NCBI RefSeq assembly: GCF_036884655.1
Contig: NC_088340.1
Coordinates: 29,031,001-29,095,000, forward strand
Direction of reading: 5' to 3'
DNA: 64,000 bases
From: Musa acuminata AAA Group
Lineage: Eukaryota > Streptophyta > Magnoliopsida > Zingiberales > Musaceae
The position numbers were made by a program, and so were the translations under genes. Each line of letters begins with the position of its first letter. The stretch's first letter is position 1. Below, one piece after another: positions 49,096 through 60,147 of the stretch. A model generated the notes under the pieces. It was not told where the DNA came from, did not search any database, and saw nothing but the letters and a program-made list of their open reading frames with translations.

Positions 49096-50431
49096 CGATG
49101 CTTGCTATGGTTGCTGCGTGGAGGGATCGCTACTGTTGAGGGCTAGGAGGCAGCGATGGTGGTGCGGTTGGGGGCAACGTCGCCAAGGGCCTAGCGCTGC
49201 GATTGTTATGATAGTGCAGATGGAAGGCATCATTGCTCTGTCCCTACCGCACTATGGAAGGAGGCATTGGTGACGCCGAGGGATTGGGTGCGATTGAGGA
49301 TATGATGGTGCCGTTGAAGCGGCCGAGGTTGAGAAGAGGAGTCGGTGCATGCATTGTCAAGGTTGAAGCAGCTGCACAAGAGCTTGCTGCGTGTGCTGTT
49401 GGAGGGCGGCTGCGGTGGCATTGTCGAGGTTGAGGCTGCAGTGGAAAATAGGAATCGACGGTAGCAGGCTGGGCAGCAAGCGGCGTCGTCACTGGCTGGG
49501 CAGCAGCGGCGACGGTGGTGGCAACCGGCATTCGCAACAGTAAGAGGATTGCCTTGTTTCGGTCACCAAGGGGGCAAAGCAAGGGGAAGTGGCGGCGGTC
49601 ATTCTCGCCCGAGCTAGGGGGAGCAGCGACGGTTGCCGCATGGTGGCTAGCAACGGTGGTGGGTTGGCTGGAAGGCAATAGTGCTCGAGGCGTGGCTGCG
49701 ATCGACAAGGGGCTACGGCAACCAGCGGATGTGGTTGCGGTGCTAGCGATCATTCTCACTCAAGCAAGATGGGGACGCGAGGAGGAGAGATCACTGGCTG
49801 GGTGATTGAGCGACGGTGAGGCGATTGGGAAAAGTGGTGGTGACGCGGTTGGGAACAAGGGCAATCCGTGAGTTGCCCTATTTCGGTCGCCGTGAGGAGG
49901 GCGACAATCGACGGCTACGGTTGCGACCCAAGAGGAGGCGGGCGGCGGTGGAGAGGTAGCGGTGGTGGCGCGGCTGGGAACAGCATCACCAACGATCCCC
50001 GAAGAGGAGAGGTCGAGCGGTTGCATTGCAACGCAAGGGGAGGCGGGCGGCGGTGGAGAAGGAGGCAGCGGTGGTGGCTTGTGTTGGAGGCGATGGGCGG
50101 CGGTGGCCTCTGGCCAGGGAGTGGGGCGATGGTGGGTGTTGGCCAGAGAGCAGCAGCAGCGAGTGGGCTGGTCGGAAGCAGGGGACGTGGCCGCGGCTTC
50201 TTCTTCTTCTCTTGTTTCTTCTTTTCTTTTCGTTTTTTTTTTTGAACAAGATGGGGCAACAAGGAGGTCGAGCGGTGGCCGAGCGGGAGTCAAAGGTCAC
50301 GGGCCAGGGAGAAGCAGCGATGGTGGTCGAGTGGCCAGGGAAACAGTGATGGCGGTGGAGAAAGAGTTGCCTTGTAGTGGTGGTGGGGAAGGAGGAAAGC
50401 AAGGCTGCAGCGGGCTGTGCCAAGGATCGTC
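49096..50431 (-). other. Gypsy-R leader: GC-rich low-complexity region
   Basis: Non-coding leader between PBS and gag, dominated by GGTGGC/GGCGGTGG/GCAACGG words on the plus strand, with a CTTCTTCTTCTTCT and T run near 50198-50240. Several overlapping ORFs of 100-177 codons exist on both strands, all proline, alanine, glycine or arginine rich. None is recognisable and they are treated as composition artefacts. Confidence 0.65.
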
Positions 50432-50550
50432 GCTCTGATACCAAATGATAAGACCCTAAAGTCTTATCGTTGCTCTGATACCAATTGATAAGACTCTAAA
50501 GTCTTATCGTCGCTCTGATACCAAATGGTAAGACCTTAAAGTCTTATCGT
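50432..50550 (-). repeat. Gypsy-R PBS/LTR-start triplication (40-bp unit x3)
   Basis: GCTCTGATACCA (minus-strand PBS TGGTATCAGAGC) occurs at 50432, 50472 and 50512, exactly 40 bp apart. Each is followed by an LTR start TG(A/G)TAAGAC at 50446, 50486 and 50526. The 3' LTR at 38523 has only one LTR start, so the boundary was tandemly triplicated in the 5' end of this copy. Confidence 0.85.
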
Positions 50551-50588
50551 AAAAGAAATGGAAGAAATGATAGAAAAGGGGATGAAAT
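50446..50588 (-). repeat. Gypsy-R 5' LTR, first part
   Basis: LTR start with the two extra 40-bp units, cut after GAAAT (50584-50588) by Gypsy-T2. The rest is at 60153-60486. Confidence 0.82.
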
Positions 50589-53500
50589 TGTCACGCCTCC
50601 CCGAATTTAATTCTCATTTAGGAGGTGTGAACCTAACTCAAGATTGATAATATTATAATTCAACAAATAATCCAGGATCCAATCACACATTTGAGGTCAC
50701 TAAGAAAAACATTCAAGTCATTCACCTCTACAATCCACAATTCACAAAACCTGTGCAGTTTGTAATCATACATCATGTCACTAGATGATTCTTCAAATCC
50801 AAAAGCAACTTAACTAAACCATCACTATATCATAAATCCATAAGCGCGACAATTAATGCAATCACAAAACCAACATGTACTACATGTTTATATCAATACA
50901 TAGTTTAGACTTAACATTTCCAAAATCCTGATGTAAGAGGTACTTTTCAAATATTTACAAGATACATCAATCTAGATTTGTCATTGATATTTCATTACAC
51001 ACAAAAAGAACTTATACAATATCAACCTATCAAGTACGAAATATTTGCCCCAAAATCTTCTAGCCTTCCACTGCCTCAACCCAATTTATACATTTTAGTG
51101 AGCAATAAGCTATCCTGAAAAATTTATATATCAATGGGGTGAGCATATAAAGCTCAGCAAGTGACTAACATATCCATAGCAAAGAGGACAGGTTTCAAAC
51201 AAATAAGGTATCAATGTCATACAAAGCAGAGATACAAGATGAAACAGTAGCATGTTTTGTTTGAATGCAGAATTACAATGTCATATCGTTCGAAGTACGT
51301 TTTGTTCATACAATCGAGGAAAGGTAGTTGGATCATATCATTGGCATAAGGAGCATATCGATGACATATGGTAATTTCAAGGCATAACAAAGACATAAGG
51401 AGCATTTTGGATATCATGAATGCAGAATTACGATGTCATTTCGTTCGAAGCACATTTTTTCATACAATCGAGGAAAGGTAATTGGAGCATATCATTGGCA
51501 TAAGGAGCATATCGATGACAAATGGTAATTTCAAAGCATAACAAAGACGTAAGGAGCATTTTGGATATCATGAATGCAGAATTACGATGTCATTTCGTTC
51601 GAAGCACGTTTTGTTCATACAATCGAGGAAAGATAATTGGAGCATATCATTGGCATAAGAAACAGTTCGGAACATATCAATGGTGAATGAAATGCTTTAG
51701 AACATATCAATGGCATATCAAAATATTTCGGAAGCATAAGAAGTATTTCAGAATATATCAAAGAACAAATACGAAATAGAAGCTCAAACGTCGTACTCTA
51801 GCATAGTGCATGTGTTGTTTAACTCAGTGGTGGCTCCACGCCGTGATGAGTTCTCGACTCCATCCACGGGTAGCCCTTTCCTACTCGAGCCCTCTCACCC
51901 TACCCAAGTGCTAGGTCGACTCTGAATTTCATATCAAACAGATAGAAGGTGAAGTGGGATTCCAAACAAAATATAGTCCATCCGTTTCTGAATGACCACC
52001 AAACATAATCTAGAGCATCGCGGGCTCTAAGCACATACCCTTTATCATTTCTGACAAAGGTCCAAATAATCCCACAAACACCAGAGTACAAAAGGCTATT
52101 GTGAATAATGAATTGGGACATATCGGAAGCACATGCAGAACAACGAAATGTACATATGCCTTTCGAGTCAATACGATACAAACATAATCTTTCATAAATG
52201 TATTCAGATTTGAAAGAAAATAAAAGCAAGAGCATACAAGGATTTCAAGAAATCACATATAGCCAATTAAAATAAGAAAGTTAGGTGAATTCAATGTCCA
52301 AAGAAATGAAACTAGAAGAGGCACATATCGAAAGCAAATGCGGAACAATGGGATGCATGTGCCGAATCATTACGATATAAACATGATCTTTAGATGATAG
52401 CTGCAGATGTACAAATAAATAAAGGACAAAAGTATACAGGATTTTAAGGTAATAATTTAAAGCTTAACTGAAGTAAGAGTTTTTGCCGAAATCGATTTCC
52501 AAAGAGAAGAAACAAGGAAAGCCGAAATCGACCAAAGCTTGATTCTGGCAGAATTTGATAGGAACATTGTATGAACTATTTGGATAACCAATTATACTCC
52601 AATATATACAAAATAGGTGTCATTAGAAAGCTTTGTCAATCTAGTTTTAGGAAAATCAAGTTTAATAAGAATTGGAATTTACAACAGGGAGTTACAGATA
52701 ATTTGGTAACGAAAGGTCTGAAAATATTAGCTCTATTTTACTGAATCCATAGGGTCGATGAAAGCAGATGTTTCAGTTAGCAATTGTACTCCAAAAATTT
52801 CAAATCAGGCATACACAGAAAGAATTTTGAGTCTAGCTTCGAATAAATCATACTTTGTATGAATCTGAGTTCACAACAGAAAGTTATAAATAGTTAAGCA
52901 ACAAGAGGTCAGAAATTTCAGTCCCTATTTTGCAGAATCTGTAGGGTTAATTTAAACAGAAGTCTTAGTAGGCATTTAAAATCCAAATCATTCAATCTTA
53001 GTATCAAAATAAAGATTTTTTTTGTCTACTTTCAAATAGAATAGGCTTTGTCTAAATCAGAGTTTATTACAAAATGTTATGATCGAAACATTGCATAGAG
53101 GTCAGATTACCGAAAAATTACAGATCCATAGCTTTATATCAAAACGAAAGAAGGTCTGGTTCTCAGTTGAAATCTTTCAAATTTTGCAGAATAAAAACGG
53201 AAATAGAGATTAAGGTTAATGTGGGATGGGGTTAGAACACTCGCCTTAAAATTATTTGTATCCCAAATGTAGGAAAATTGATAAAAAAAACCTCAAGTTC
53301 TTCTTCTTCTTCTTTTTCTTCTTCTTCTTCTTTTCTCAAACTCACGTTGGCTGCAACTCTTCAGGTTTGTTTTCTTTAATCTTTCATGTAATTATTTTGG
53401 TTTTGGCTAATGCAAAAGTTGCAAGGTGTCATGCATGCATGAAAGGGGCTAGGTGTCATCTTTAGAGCAAAGATAAGTGGCACCAACCTTAGGTTAGTTA

Positions 53501-53707
53501 GTGACACATGTCCACTATATTTTTTTTTCTTTTTTTTAAACTTAAATCTGAATCTTTCATAAATTATATCAAACTTCTAATATTTACTCTTAGGTCCCTA
53601 GCCATGAACCTTTAATATAATATCATTTAATATAAAATAATTATTAAATAATCCTTATTTTTACAAACATACCTTTTACTAAATTTTGAAAAATGGGGGA
53701 TGTTACA
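50589..53707 (-). repeat. Gypsy-T2 3' LTR
   Basis: TGTCACGCCTCCCCG...GGGGATGTTACA, 3119 bp. It has a tandem array of ~154-bp units (GCAGAATTACGATGTCATTTC words starting about 51267, 51422 and 51576), a TRIM-core segment at 51828-51925, and a TTC microsatellite at about 53300-53333. The next bases CTCTCCCCTCC give the minus-strand PPT. Confidence 0.9.
51828..51925 (-). repeat. Captured TRIM core inside the Gypsy-T2 3' LTR
   Basis: GTGGTGGCTCCACGCCGTGA...GTGCTAGGTCGACTCTGAA matches the TRIM-like internal core at about 32634-32732 in the same orientation. The same insert is at 58259-58355 in the other LTR of T2 but absent from T1's left LTR and from the solo LTR at 18454. Confidence 0.75.
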
Positions 53708-54800
53708 CTCTCCCCTCCTTAAAAAAAAATTTAGTCCTCTAAATTTATCATACCTCATTCGACGAGAAGATGAGGATAAGCTTTTATCATTTCTTCCTCA
53801 AGCTCCCAAGTTGTTTCCTCTCCAGAATGATATCTCCAGATCACTTTATCTATAGGGATAACCCGATTCCTCAAGATCTTTTATTTTTTATCAACAATCT
53901 GAGTGGGCTCTTCCACATAAGACAAGTCTTTATCAATCACCATCGGCTCATACTTAATGATATGAGAGGGATTAGGTATATACTTTCTAATCATTGAAAC
54001 ATGAAACATATCATGGATATGGCACAATGATGGTGGCAAGGCAATCCTATAAGCGACAAAACCAACCCTCTCAAGAATCTCAAAAGGTCTAATAAATCTT
54101 GGGCTTAAGTTTCCTTTCTTCCCAAATCTTACAATGCCTTTAGAAGGGGAGACCTTCAGGAATACAAAATCCCCGATTTGAACTCAATATTTTGTCTTCT
54201 GTTATTAGCATAACTCTTTTGACGACTCTAAGCAGTCTTTAACCTTTTTCTTATAAGTTGAATTTTCTCAGTAGTCTCTTGTACTTTTTCTGGTGCTAAT
54301 AACTTTCTGTCGCTAATTTCTTCCCAACATATAGGCGTCCTGCACTTTCACCTATATAAAGCTTCATAAGGAGCCATCTGAATACTTAGAATGATAACTA
54401 TTATTGTAAATGAACTCAATAAGAGAGATATCTTTATCCCATTCACATTTCCAATCCATAACATAGGCTCAAAGCAAATCCTCAAGTGTTTATATGGTTC
54501 TTTCTGATTGACCATCAGTTTGAGGGTGATAAGTAGTGCTAAACTTGACTTTAGTGCCAATAGATTCCTGTAACCTTCTCCAAAATCTAGATAGAAATCT
54601 GGAGTCTTTATCAGAGATTATCTCCTTTGGAACACCATGAAGTCTTACTATTTCATATATATATAAATATGTAAGCCTATCAAGAGAATAAGTCATATTG
54701 ATCGGTAGGAAATGTGCAGATTTCGTTAACCTATCAATGATAACCCAAATAGCATCATACTTTCTAGAAGTTCAGGGTAGTCCTGAAATAATGTCCATGG
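53708..54800 (-). pseudogene. Gypsy-T2 chromodomain and integrase C-terminal part
   Basis: Minus strand. The C-terminus near 53720-53960 shows MFHVSMIRKYIP, then the chromodomain words VIWRYHSGEETTWELEEEM and YPHLL, which recruit integration to chromatin marks in chromoviruses. Upstream, 54490-54696 has the integrase core words HGVPKEIISDKDSRFLSRFW and YHPQTDGQSER (catalytic D and E). At least one stop lies in the chromodomain region, and frames are broken. Confidence 0.85.
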
Positions 54801-54810
54801 TAATACATTC

Positions 54811-54851
54811 CCACTCTGTCACGCTTCATCGAATTTAATTTTCATTCAGGA
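54811..54851 (-). repeat. LTR/PBS-junction patch inside the integrase region
   Basis: CCACTCTGTCACGC...CGAATTTAATT.TCATT.AGGA matches the boundary at 57014-57054 (CCACTCTATCACGC...CGAATTTAATTCTCATTTAGGA), that is PBS-side spacer plus LTR start. It interrupts integrase between the words LLQPLDIPE and WECITMD on the minus strand. Confidence 0.75.
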
Positions 54852-55530
54852 ATATCTAAAGGTTGCAACAAACCTCCAAGTCTTTGGTGTTTTGCTTTGA
54901 TTTGTTGACAAGTCAAACACTTTGAAACATATATTGCAATCTCCTTCTTCATACCTTCCCACCAATAATGACTTTGGAGATGTCTATACATCTTAGTGCT
55001 ACCAGGTTGCATGGTGTACTTTGAATTATGACCTTCCCTTAGGATTTGATTTTTTGATATCTGAGTCATTTGGAACACATATTCTATCCCCAAATCTTAA
55101 TAGGCCATCCTTTGAAACTCGAAAATTCAGTTTCAATCCCTTTTCCACTTCATTCCTTAAGCAGATCAAGCGTCGATCTCGTAGTTGTCCTTCTTTAATT
55201 TGTTGAATGAGATCATATTGCACTTGGATGGAGGCTATTAATATCATTGAGTCTTGCCCTTCTCTCATAACATTCAAATTATAATTCTCTTCTAATAACT
55301 TCCATTACTTCACAACCAAAGTCGTCATAAAACTTATAGATTTTTTTACTAAGGGCATCTGCTACAACATTAGTTTTACCCGGGTGATAACGAATGGTAC
55401 AATCATAATCCTTTCGAAGTTCTATCCATCTCCGCTGCCTCATGTTTAACTCTTTTTTTTTAGTAAAAATATACTTTAAACTCTTGTGATCAGTAAAGAT
55501 TTTAAATGTTCGCCCATACAAGTAATGCCT
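54842..55530 (-). pseudogene. Gypsy-T2 RNase H and integrase zinc-binding region
   Basis: RNase H C-terminal words [28 protein letters not shown] and [15 protein letters not shown] (55279-55521). Then a linker frame (55026-55277), then an HHCC integrase zinc domain around YRHLQSHYWWEGMKKEI and VSKCLTCQQIKAKHQ (54842-55093). The three blocks lie in different frames, so indels separate them. Confidence 0.85.
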
Positions 55531-55538
55531 CCAAATCT

Positions 55539-55979
55539 TTAGAGAAAAAAAATAATTGCTGCCAATTCTAAATCATGAGTTGGATAATTCAGTTCATAAC
55601 TCTTTAGTTGTCTAGAAGCATAAGCAATCACTTTCCCTTCTTGCATCAAAACACATCCAAGGCCCTTTCTTGAAGCATCAGTGTAAACCATAAATCCCTC
55701 ATCACCACTTGGAATAGTGAGAATAGGGGCACTAGTCAATCTCTTTTTTAACTCTTGAAAACTTTGCTCACAATCATCACCCCATGGTGAAACACTGGGT
55801 CGAATGAAACCCTTATCTAATAGTTCTTGTAGTTGCTTTTTCAATTCCTCTAGCTCAAGTGGTGCCATTCCATAAGGAGGCTTAGATATTTGGATTGTCC
55901 CGGGGACCAAATCAATAGTAAATTCACCCTCTCTATCTGGAGATAAACCAGGCAAGTCATTTGGAAATACATCAGGCAA
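55539..55979 (-). pseudogene. Gypsy-T2 RT with in-frame deletion of the catalytic core
   Basis: 146-codon open frame. Residues 1-67 are the RT N-terminus ([20 protein letters not shown] to [10 protein letters not shown]). It then jumps directly to [18 protein letters not shown] and the RNase H start [14 protein letters not shown]. Everything between, including the SKIDLRSGYHQ block and the YxDD-type catalytic motif, is missing. The junction is near 55778 and keeps the frame. In T1 the same position continues into APMLLVKNKDG. Confidence 0.88.
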
Positions 55980-56079
55980 GGAGGTAAATCATGCCCAGTA
56001 CTCTCAAAATAAAAGATGGGATGATCTAGTATACAAAAAGTGATCATTTTGTATAACAATCTATACTGGTATGATTGGA

Positions 56080-56620
56080 AGATAGTCAATCCATACTTAG
56101 TATTATATCAAAATTCTAAATATCTAGGAGAACCAAATCAGTAAGAAGTTTGTGTTCTCCAATAGAAATCAAACAAGATGACCAGATCGAGTTTGTTATC
56201 AAACAATCCCTAATAGTCGTATTTACATATAGCATATAATCTAGTGGTTTAGGTTGAATGCCCATGTGATAAGCAAAATATTACGAATCAAATCATAGAT
56301 GAGACACATGGTCAAACAAATATTTGCATTCTTTCAGAAACATGAATTGTACCTTCGACCACTAATTCAGAAGCATTAGAATCATATCCCATGATAACAT
56401 ACACTCTAACATGGACTGATGATTTATGAGGCAGTGATTCTTTCTTCTTATTCAAAGGGTAGTCTTTTATTTTATAATCCAAATTTCCACAAGCAAAATA
56501 GGCTCCAGTCACCTACAAATACAAACTTATTTCATAATCTAACTCGCATCGTACACAGGACTGAATCTTTTGTGGTGACTTCCCTTTTCAAATCGATGAT
56601 GTCTTGACCCTCTTATTATC
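56080..56620 (-). pseudogene. Gypsy-T2 gag zinc knuckle and protease remnant
   Basis: Minus-strand frame 56312-56512 begins near a degenerate knuckle CGNLDYKIKDYP (last Cys lost) and runs into VEGTIHV, the lead-in to a retropepsin. Downstream to about 56080 the protease is unreadable. Gag upstream to 57000 is decayed, with no clear frame. Confidence 0.65.
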
Positions 56621-56999
56621 ACATTCTGATACATTTCTAATCTTTTTTTTTTTTTTTATAAACTTGTCCTTGCTATTCCTATCCTTGTTCTCAAGAAATT
56701 CTTTTGATCATTAGAACAATTTCGTACATCAAATATCTTCTCCAATCGCATCATCTATTTTTCTGCTACTAATTTATTATGTTCACCACGCTTCTACTGT
56801 GCTACTCTGATTTAATATCCCCGATCAACCCTTTTATCGTACTTAATTAATCAAAAGAAGATGAAGTAGGAGGACTAAATATCCTCGTCATCCTAGATTC
56901 CTAAAATGCATCAAAGAAAATTTTCACCAATCACTATAGTTCACCAGACCTCAATATATTTTGCACGTCAACATATCAAATATTTCAGTGATCCTCAAA

Positions 57000-57015
57000 C
57001 CATGCTCTGATACCA
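57000..57015 (-). other. Gypsy-T2 primer binding site
   Basis: Minus-strand TGGTATCAGAGCATGG, three bases from the LTR: initiator-Met-type PBS. Confidence 0.9.
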
Positions 57016-57018
57016 CTC

Positions 57019-60000
57019 TATCACGCCCCCCCGAATTTAATTCTCATTTAGGAGGTGTGAACCTAACTCAAGATTGATAATATTATAATTCAACAAACAA
57101 TCCAAGATCCAATCACACATTTGAGGTCACTAAGAAAAATATTCAAGTCATTCACCTCTACAATCCACAATTCACAAAACCTATGCAGTTTATAATCATA
57201 CATCATGTCACTAGATGATTCTTAAAATCCAAAAGCAACTTAACTAAACCATAACTATATCATAAATCCATAAGCGCGGCAATTAATGCAATCACAAAAC
57301 CAACATGTACTACATGTTTATATCAATACATAGTTTAGACTTAACATTTCCAAAATCCTGACGTAAGAGGTACTTTTCAAATATTTACAAGATACATCAA
57401 TCTAGATTTGTCATTGATATTTCATTACACACAAAAAGAACTTATACAATATCAACCTATCAAGAACGAAATATTTGCCCCAAAATCTTCTAGCCTTCCA
57501 TTGCCTCAACCCAATTTACATATTTTAGTGAGCGATAAGCTATCCTGAAAAATTTATATATCAACGGGGTGAACATATAAAGCTTAGCAAGTGACTAACA
57601 TATCCATAGCAAAGAGGACATGTTTCAAACAAATAAGGTATCAATGTCATACAAAGCAGAGATACAAGATGAAACAGTAGCATGTTTTATTTGAATGCAG
57701 AATTACAATGTCATATCGTTCGAAGTACGTTTTGTTCATACAATCGAGGAAAGGTAGTTGGAGCATATCATTGACATAAGGAGCATATCGATGACATATG
57801 GTAATTTCAAGGCATAACAAAGACGTAAGGAGCATTTTGGATATCATGAATGCAAAATTACGATGTCATTTCGTTCGAAGCACGTTTTGTTCATACAATC
57901 AAGGAAAGGTAATTGGAGCATATCATTGGCATAAGGAGCATATCGATGACAAATGGTAATTTCAAGGCATAATAAAGATGTAAGGAGCATTTTGGATATC
58001 ATGAATGCAGAATTACGATGTCATTTCGTTCGAAGCACGTTTTGTTCATACAATCGAGGAAAGATAATTGGAGCATATCATTGGCATAAGAAACAGTTCG
58101 GAACATATCAATGGTGAATGAAATGCTTCAGAACGTATCAATGGCATATGGAAATATTTCGGAAGCATAAGAAGCATTTCAGAATATATCCAAGAACAAA
58201 TACGAAATAGAAGCTCAAACGTCGTACTCTAGCATAGTGCATGTGAAGTTTAACTCAGTGGTGGCTCCACGCCGTGATGAGTTCTCGACTCCATCCATGG
58301 GTAGCCCTTTCCTACTCGATCCCTCTCACCCTGCCCAAGTGCTAGGTCGGCTCTAAATTTCATATCAAATAGATAGAAGGTGAAGTGGGATTCCAAACAT
58401 AATATGGTCCATCCGTTTCTGAATGACCACCAAACATAATCTAGAGCATCGCGGGCTCTAAGTACATACCCTTTACCATTTCTGACAAAGGTCCAAATAA
58501 TCCCATAAACACCAGAGTACAAAAGGGTATTATGAATAATGAATTGGGACATATCGGAAGCTCATGCAGAACAACAAAATGTACATATGCCTTTCGAGTC
58601 AATACGATTCAAACATAATCTTTCATAAATGTATTCAGATTTGAAAGAAAACAAAAGCAAGAGCATAGAAGGATTTCAAGAAATCAAATATAGCTCAATT
58701 GAAATAAGAAAGTTAGGTGAATTCAATGTCCAAAGAAATGAAACTAGAAGAGGCACATATCGAAAGCAAATGCGGAACAATGGGATGCATGTGCCGAATC
58801 ATTACGATGCAAACATGATCTTTAGATGATAGCTGCAGATATACAAATAAATAAAGGACAAAAGTATATAGGAATTTAAGGTAATAATTTAAAGCTTAAC
58901 TGAAGTAAGAGTTTTTACCGAAATCGATTTCCAAAGAGAAGAAACAAGGAAAGCCAAAATCGACCAAAGCTCGATTCTGGCAGAATTTGATAGGAACATT
59001 GTATGAACTATTTGGATAACCAATTATGCTCCAATTTATATAAATTTGGTGTCATTAGAAAGCTTTGTCAATCTAGTTTTAGGCAAATCAAGCTTAATAA
59101 CAATTGGAATTTACAACAGGGAGTTACAGATAATTTCGTAACAAAAGGTCTGAAAATATTAGCTCTGTTTTACTGAATCCATAGGCTCGATGAAAGCAGA
59201 TGTTTCAGTTAGCAATTATACTCCAAAAATTTCAAATCAGGTATATACAAAAAGCATTTTGAGTCTAGCTTCGAATAAATCATACATTGTATGAATCTGA
59301 GTTCACAACAGAAAGTTATAAGTAGTTAAGCAACAAGAGGTCAGAAATTTCAGTCCATATTTTACAGAATCTGTAGGATTAATTTAAACAGAAGTCTTAG
59401 TAGGCATTTAAAATCCAAATCATTCGATCTTAGTATCAAAAGAAAGATTTTTTTTGTCTACTTTCAAATGGAATAGGTTTTGTCTAAATCAGAGTTTATT
59501 ACAAAATGTTATGACCGAAACATTGTATAGAGGTCAGATTACCGAAAAATTACAGATTCATAGCTTTATATCAAATCGAAAGAAGGTCTGGTTCTCAGTT
59601 GAAATCTTTCAAATTTTACAGAATAAAAATGGAAACAGAGATTAAGGTTACTGTGGGATGAGGTTAGAACACTTGTCTTAAAATTATTTGAATCCTAAAT
59701 ATGGGAAAATTGATGAAAAAAACCTCAAGTTTTTCTTCTTCTTCTTCTTCTTCTTCTTCTTCTTCTTCTTTTCTCAAACTCACGTTAGCTGCAACTCTTC
59801 AAGTTTATTTTCTTTAACCTTTCATCTAATTATTTGGGTTTTAACTAATGCAAAAGTTGTAAGGTGTCATGCATGCATGAAAGGTGCTAGGTGTCATCTT
59901 TAGAGCAAAGATAAGTGGCACCAACCTTAGGTTAGTTAGTGACACATGTCCACTATATTTTTTTTTCCTTTTTTTTTAACTTAAATCTGAATCTTTCATA

Positions 60001-60147
60001 AATTATATCAAACTTTTAATATTTACTCTTAGGTCCCTAGCCATAAACCTTTAATATAATATTTATTTAATATAAAATAATTATTAAATAATCCTTATTT
60101 TTACAAACATACCTTTTACTAAATTTTCAAAAATGAGGGATGTTACA
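57019..60147 (-). repeat. Gypsy-T2 5' LTR
   Basis: TATCACGCCCCCCCG...GAGGGATGTTACA, 3129 bp. The terminal TG on the plus strand is mutated to TA (57019-57020). It has the same 154-bp-unit array (about 57700-58080), the captured TRIM core (58259-58355), and a (TTC)n run longer than in the 3' LTR (about 59735-59771). Followed by GAAAT. Confidence 0.9.

Larger units (their letters stand above)
50589..60147 (-). mobile_element. Gypsy-T2: chromodomain Ty3-gypsy element with RT core deleted
   Basis: 9559 bp on the minus strand: LTRs of about 3.1 kb, PBS, 3.3 kb internal region, PPT. Perfect TSD GAAAT at 50584-50588 and 60148-60152 inside the Gypsy-R 5' LTR. Pol fragments are in gypsy order (PR-RT-RH-IN) and end in a chromodomain, which with the very long LTRs points to the Tekay/Del clade. 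Non-autonomous because the RT palm is missing and stops are frequent. Confidence 0.9.

Noticed and set aside
49244..50444. Several 100-177-codon ORFs on both strands
   Set aside because: Low-complexity proline/alanine/glycine/arginine frames overlapping each other in the Gypsy-R leader; no recognisable domain.
50446..50550. Possible short CRISPR-like array (40-bp repeats)
   Set aside because: Three units directly adjoining with no spacers, made of PBS and LTR start; the setting is a plant retroelement.
53256..53465. Poly-Phe small ORFs (also 59688-59903) and the poly-Glu ORF at 18807
   Set aside because: Translations of the TTC/GAA microsatellite in the gypsy LTR.
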